A stretch of DNA of 64,000 nt from Eucalyptus grandis (lineage: Eukaryota; Streptophyta; Magnoliopsida; Myrtales; Myrtaceae), in assembly GCF_016545825.1 (NCBI RefSeq), contig NC_052619.1, forward strand, positions 38,097,682 through 38,161,681, read 5' to 3'. The notes under the pieces were generated by a model. It ran no database searches and was not told the DNA's origin. It worked only from the letters and a program-made list of their open reading frames with translations. How positions within the stretch are numbered: the first letter of the stretch is position 1; every line of letters starts with the position of its first letter. The position numbers and the translations under genes are program-made. Below are positions 60,720 to 64,000 of the stretch, one piece after another.

Positions 60720-61760
60720 AAACTGAAAGTTCGTGGAAACTGATGAACATGCAAAGGGCAAAGAAAGACTTATAAGGAGACATCGACAATTGACATTTTG
60801 ACAGCGATGTATGAGTTCCTTCATAATTTGCATTGCTCTATTATTTGGATTGGCGCAGTTCATTGGAGTGCCGAGAGATATATAAGTTAGGACTTGTAAG
60901 TCACAGGTTTAAATTCCACCAACTACACGCAAACTGCTCTAATTATTACAATAAATTGATAGTTCATGGAATTTGATGAAGAGGCACAAGGCTAAAAAAG
61001 ACTTGCAAGGAAACAACAAAAATTGACTCTGATAGTTCGTGGAATTTGATGAAGAGACAAAGGGCTAAGAAAAACTTACAAGGAAACAAAAAAAGTTGAC
61101 TATAAGAACGATGTATGAAGTCTTCCACGAGTTGCATTGTACTAAGTGAAAACCGACCATTTGGAAAGAGTCCTGCTTTGAAGATACCAGCTAAATATCA
61201 TAATTCTGTTCACGATGGAGACTACTTGTACACTTATAACAAACGTAATGAAGATGCCGGTCCAATCCTCGATGCACAATCGATTGGCACATCAGGAAAT
61301 TTCCAAGTTGGAAATTGAAAGGCACGTGTTTACATTCCATCAATTGTGTGTAAGCTATTTTAGGGATTGCAATTAACTGAAAGTTCTTGGAACTTGACGA
61401 AGAGGCAAAGGGCTAAGACAAACTTAGAAGGAGATGGCACGAATTGACTTTATGAGAACGATATATGAAGTCTTCTACAAGTTGCATTGTACTATGTGAA
61501 AGCCAACCACTTGATCAGCTCGTCAGGAGATTTCCAAGCCACGTGTTCAGATTTTACCATTTAAGTGCAAACTATTTTGGGTATTACAATAAATTGATAG
61601 TTCATGGAACTTGATGAAGAGTAAATGGCTAAGAAAGACTTACAAGGGAACATCAATAATTGACTTTAGGAGAACGACGTATGAAGTCTTCCACAAGTTG
61701 CATTGTACTATGCGAATATCAACCACTTTACAAAACTCCATAGAAAATCTAGAAAGATTA
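60720..61760. repeat. Tandemly amplified DUF247 upstream sequence, about 4-5 units
   Basis: The order (AAACTGA/AATTGATAGTTC(A/G)TGGAA, GATGAAGAGGCAAAGGGCTAAG, ACTTACAAGGAAACA, AATTGACT, GAACGATGTATGAAGTCTTCCACAAGTTGCATTG) recurs with starts near 60720, 60955, 61030, 61378 and 61598. Some units are truncated. Single copies of this block stand upstream of DUF247-A (11370-11460), B and C. No gene is recognisable in it. Confidence 0.75.
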
Positions 61761-63162
61761 TGTTGTTTCAGCTACTAGCTAGATACTATATTTTCCTTCA
61801 CGATGGAGACGACTTATTACACTTTCAACAATAAACATGCTGGCCCAATCCTATGGATCGATACAATTGGTTGGGGGTCCGTAGATTTCCAAGTTAGGAA
61901 CTGAAAGTCACAAATTCAAATTTCACAGGCAAAGACCCTAACTTAATGAGTTCAAGGGTTTATAAATTGTTCTGATGGGCCTTCAATTGGCCTACTTGCG
62001 CTTGTCCACCTAAATTATCAAAAATAAAAAGGGGTTGGCCATTGAATATATATAGTTTATTTTTGGAAAAAGCTTGGTAGAGCAACGGTGTAGTCTTCCC
62101 CATATTTCCCTCCGGTTTCCTTGGGAAATGGTGGGACTTTGAGTGGAATCTGTTCTCTCTCTCTCTCTCTCTCTCTCTTTTACTCAGAATTAAAATTTTC
62201 CTTTCAAATTTGCTACATGGACTTGAAGTTTCTCATGTGAAATATATTTTAATCAATATGAACCTTTTAATTAAACAAAATTATTCATTTCTCTCTTCCA
62301 TAAAATGCCAGCAATCTTCTACTAATTAAGCTGAATTATTAATTAATCAAATGTTTTGTACCATGTTACTTTTAAAATGATACCATAGGCTCAAAATGCA
62401 CAATTAGTTTAAAGCACTTACAGCCGTTAGGCTAACATTGTCCTTCTTATTTTTTTCTCTTCGCTTTACTGGTTTCATGACACACTTTAATTTTTTCCCC
62501 ACCTTTACAAAAAAGAATGATATCAAACATGATTTCCACATAATAGAATACAAATTTGCGTTCTCAATTCAGCAAAAATAAGTCATCGACAAATGGAAAT
62601 TGATGAGAAAATCACTTTGATGTGGTCTAATTTTAAATAACTCTAGACAAGACTAAATAAAAAACATGACAAACTTAATCAAGAAAAAAAGTCTAGTATA
62701 CTTTCTACTCACTCCTCCAGTGAGTTTTATATTTAAGTAGTTATTCAAAGATTAAAAAAATGTCACCCACAATAATTAGTTCTTATTGGTTTCATTTCCT
62801 TTCTAGAAGAAAGAATTAGTGTCCTTATCTGAGAACTTTCTATTTCACAAATAGTCTCTGGTTGCCAATTGCATCTCCATGACACTTTGTAGTTAAAAAG
62901 ACACCGTTATTCATAGGGTGTAACGGTGGGGTTAGCTTTAGCAAGGTTCTTTATTTTTCCAGATGGAGCAGAGTTCCACGAAGCCCCCATTTTTAGGAAT
63001 TATAGGGACGCTTTTTTCTAGGCTGACGGCTTCGTAGGAACGATGAAGTGGGCAGTGTCGTCCATCAGCATTCTTATCAATCACTATCCATCCTTAGGCT
63101 GTGCTACCAGAGGGCTGAGACGACTGCAAGTGCGTGTTCATGGAACTAAGAGTAGAGAAGAC
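61761..63162. other. AT-rich spacer, no gene seen
   Basis: A (CT)n run (about 62157-62178) and one more partial upstream-type block (61790-61990, similar to 11560-11830) are visible. No protein domain is seen on either strand. Confidence 0.45.
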
Positions 63163-63165
63163 TAA

Positions 63166-63388
63166 GGGCGCGTTTGGTAACAATTCTGTTCCTGGGAACA
63201 AATTCTAATTGGAAATGATTATTTTTTATTCTATTCTCGGAAACTGATTATGAGTAAAAGAACGCGTTTGGTAATTGTACAAAATTTCTAATTCTGGAAT
63301 AGAATTGCATTTGGTACCGTGTTCATTGATTCTGTTCCAAATCAATTTATTTTAATTTTTAAATAATTTTTATAATTTTTTCATTTTT

Positions 63389-63426
<38 letters not shown>

Positions 63427-63868
63427 CTTTTTTCTCCTATTCTAATTCTTCTTCAGGCCGGTCACCGGCCCTCGTCAGCTCGGCCTCGCCGGCAGTTGGG
63501 CAAGGCTCGCTTGGCCACCGCTGAGCTCGCCGGACCTCGCCCTAGCCTAGCGAGCTTGCCGGACTAGTCGCCGACGACTGGCGGTGGGCGGAGGCGAGCG
63601 GTGGCAACCGGCGGCGAGCGATGGTCACGGGATGGCGGTGGATGAAGAAGAAGAAAAGAGAAGAAGAAGAGTTTTGATTCTCAATTTTGTTCCCGGAACA
63701 AGAATCAACTTTTTTTTTTTTTTATTCTTGATTCTCATCCCAAACTGATTTGGGGAACAAATTTGTTCCCGGAAACAAAAAATTTACCAAACGCAATTCT
63801 CGTCCCAAATGATTCTGGGAACAAAAAATCAGAATGAGGCACTGTTTGGATGGTTACCAAACAGAGCC
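63166..63868. mobile_element. PIF/Harbinger (Tourist)-like non-autonomous element, TSD TAA
   Basis: The ends GGGCGCGTTTGGTAAC and (reverse complement) GGCTCTGTTTGGTAAC are inverted, and repeated GTTCCCGGAA/TTCTGTTCC words continue inward. TAA stands on both sides (63163-63165 and 63869-63871), the usual 3-bp target of this superfamily. The core has a T-rich run (63380-63430) and a GC-rich patch (63455-63620) without recognisable coding sequence. A 3-bp TSD alone is weak, but the end sequence fits. Confidence 0.65.
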
Positions 63869-63871
63869 TAA

Positions 63872-64000
63872 GAAGACTAGGAAAACGTAAAATCGACTCA
63901 GTTAATTTAACTTGGCAAGTTTTTCCACAAGTCACATCAATAATTTTTTTGGGTCAAAAGTCAAATTAGTAATTAATGTGGTCCATATTCGTGTGCTGAC
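63872..64000. other. Right edge, no gene seen
   Basis: Short AT-rich sequence runs to the window end. A minus-strand frame spanning 63735-63935 crosses the Harbinger-like border and is not native. Confidence 0.4.

Noticed and set aside
1..64000. tRNA, rRNA or microRNA genes
   Set aside because: No cloverleaf with conserved boxes or credible precursor hairpin was recognised by eye. A covariance-model scan would be decisive.

Overview
The window is nuclear DNA from a flowering plant, most likely a woody eudicot. The evidence is spliced DUF247 genes with GT-AG introns, Ty1/copia and Ty3/gypsy-type LTRs, an autonomous Mutator-like element (MULE), hAT and PIF/Harbinger-like elements, and AT-rich spacers with GC-rich transposon cores. 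Similarity of the DUF247 proteins to Myrtaceae (Eucalyptus-like) families is an impression from memory, not a search result. No tRNA, rRNA or CRISPR feature was seen.

The host component is a tandem array of DUF247 (UPF0481-type) membrane-anchored proteins, all on the minus strand. Three copies are intact: A (9455-11163), B (19834-21613) and C (53703-57058). There is one pseudogene, D (about 58903-60150), and one 3' fragment, E (about 25372-25856). The intact copies share a two-exon structure: a tiny first exon of 8 codons, an intron, and one long exon carrying the whole domain. Each gene sits at the right end of a larger duplicated segment: A from 2281, B from about 17165 with 5' and internal deletions, and C from 28662. 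The left part of that segment holds conserved, partly coding-looking but unidentified sequence.

Mobile elements overlay this array, and many have exact boundaries and target-site duplications (TSDs). They are: solo LTRs at 277-2280, 31355-32611 and 40404-43573; an LTR without matching TSD at 27412-28661; three hAT-type elements (22357-23288, 23773-24655, 34939-35947); MULE-like TIR elements (14124-15195, about 55901-56965, 57385-58645); a PIF/Harbinger-like element (63166-63868); and a copia relic (about 16340-16640).

The most striking structure is a Ty1/copia retrotransposon (36814-52591) that landed inside segment C. It was itself split twice: by a 3.17-kb solo LTR in integrase and by a 6.8-kb autonomous MULE in reverse transcriptase. 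All three insertions can be undone to the base. The MULE carries a decayed transposase, a GRF-zinc-finger/coiled-coil/transmembrane gene in the opposite direction, a minisatellite and an internal relic of its own terminal sequence.

Region by region: 1-276 unidentified flank; 277-2280 solo LTR; 2281-11900 segment A with DUF247-A; 11900-17165 spacer with transposon relics; 17165-22000 segment B with DUF247-B; 22000-28661 hAT elements, fragment E and an LTR; 28662-57160 segment C with the nested transposons and DUF247-C; 57290-61950 pseudogene D and amplified upstream repeats; 61950-64000 spacer with a Harbinger-like element.
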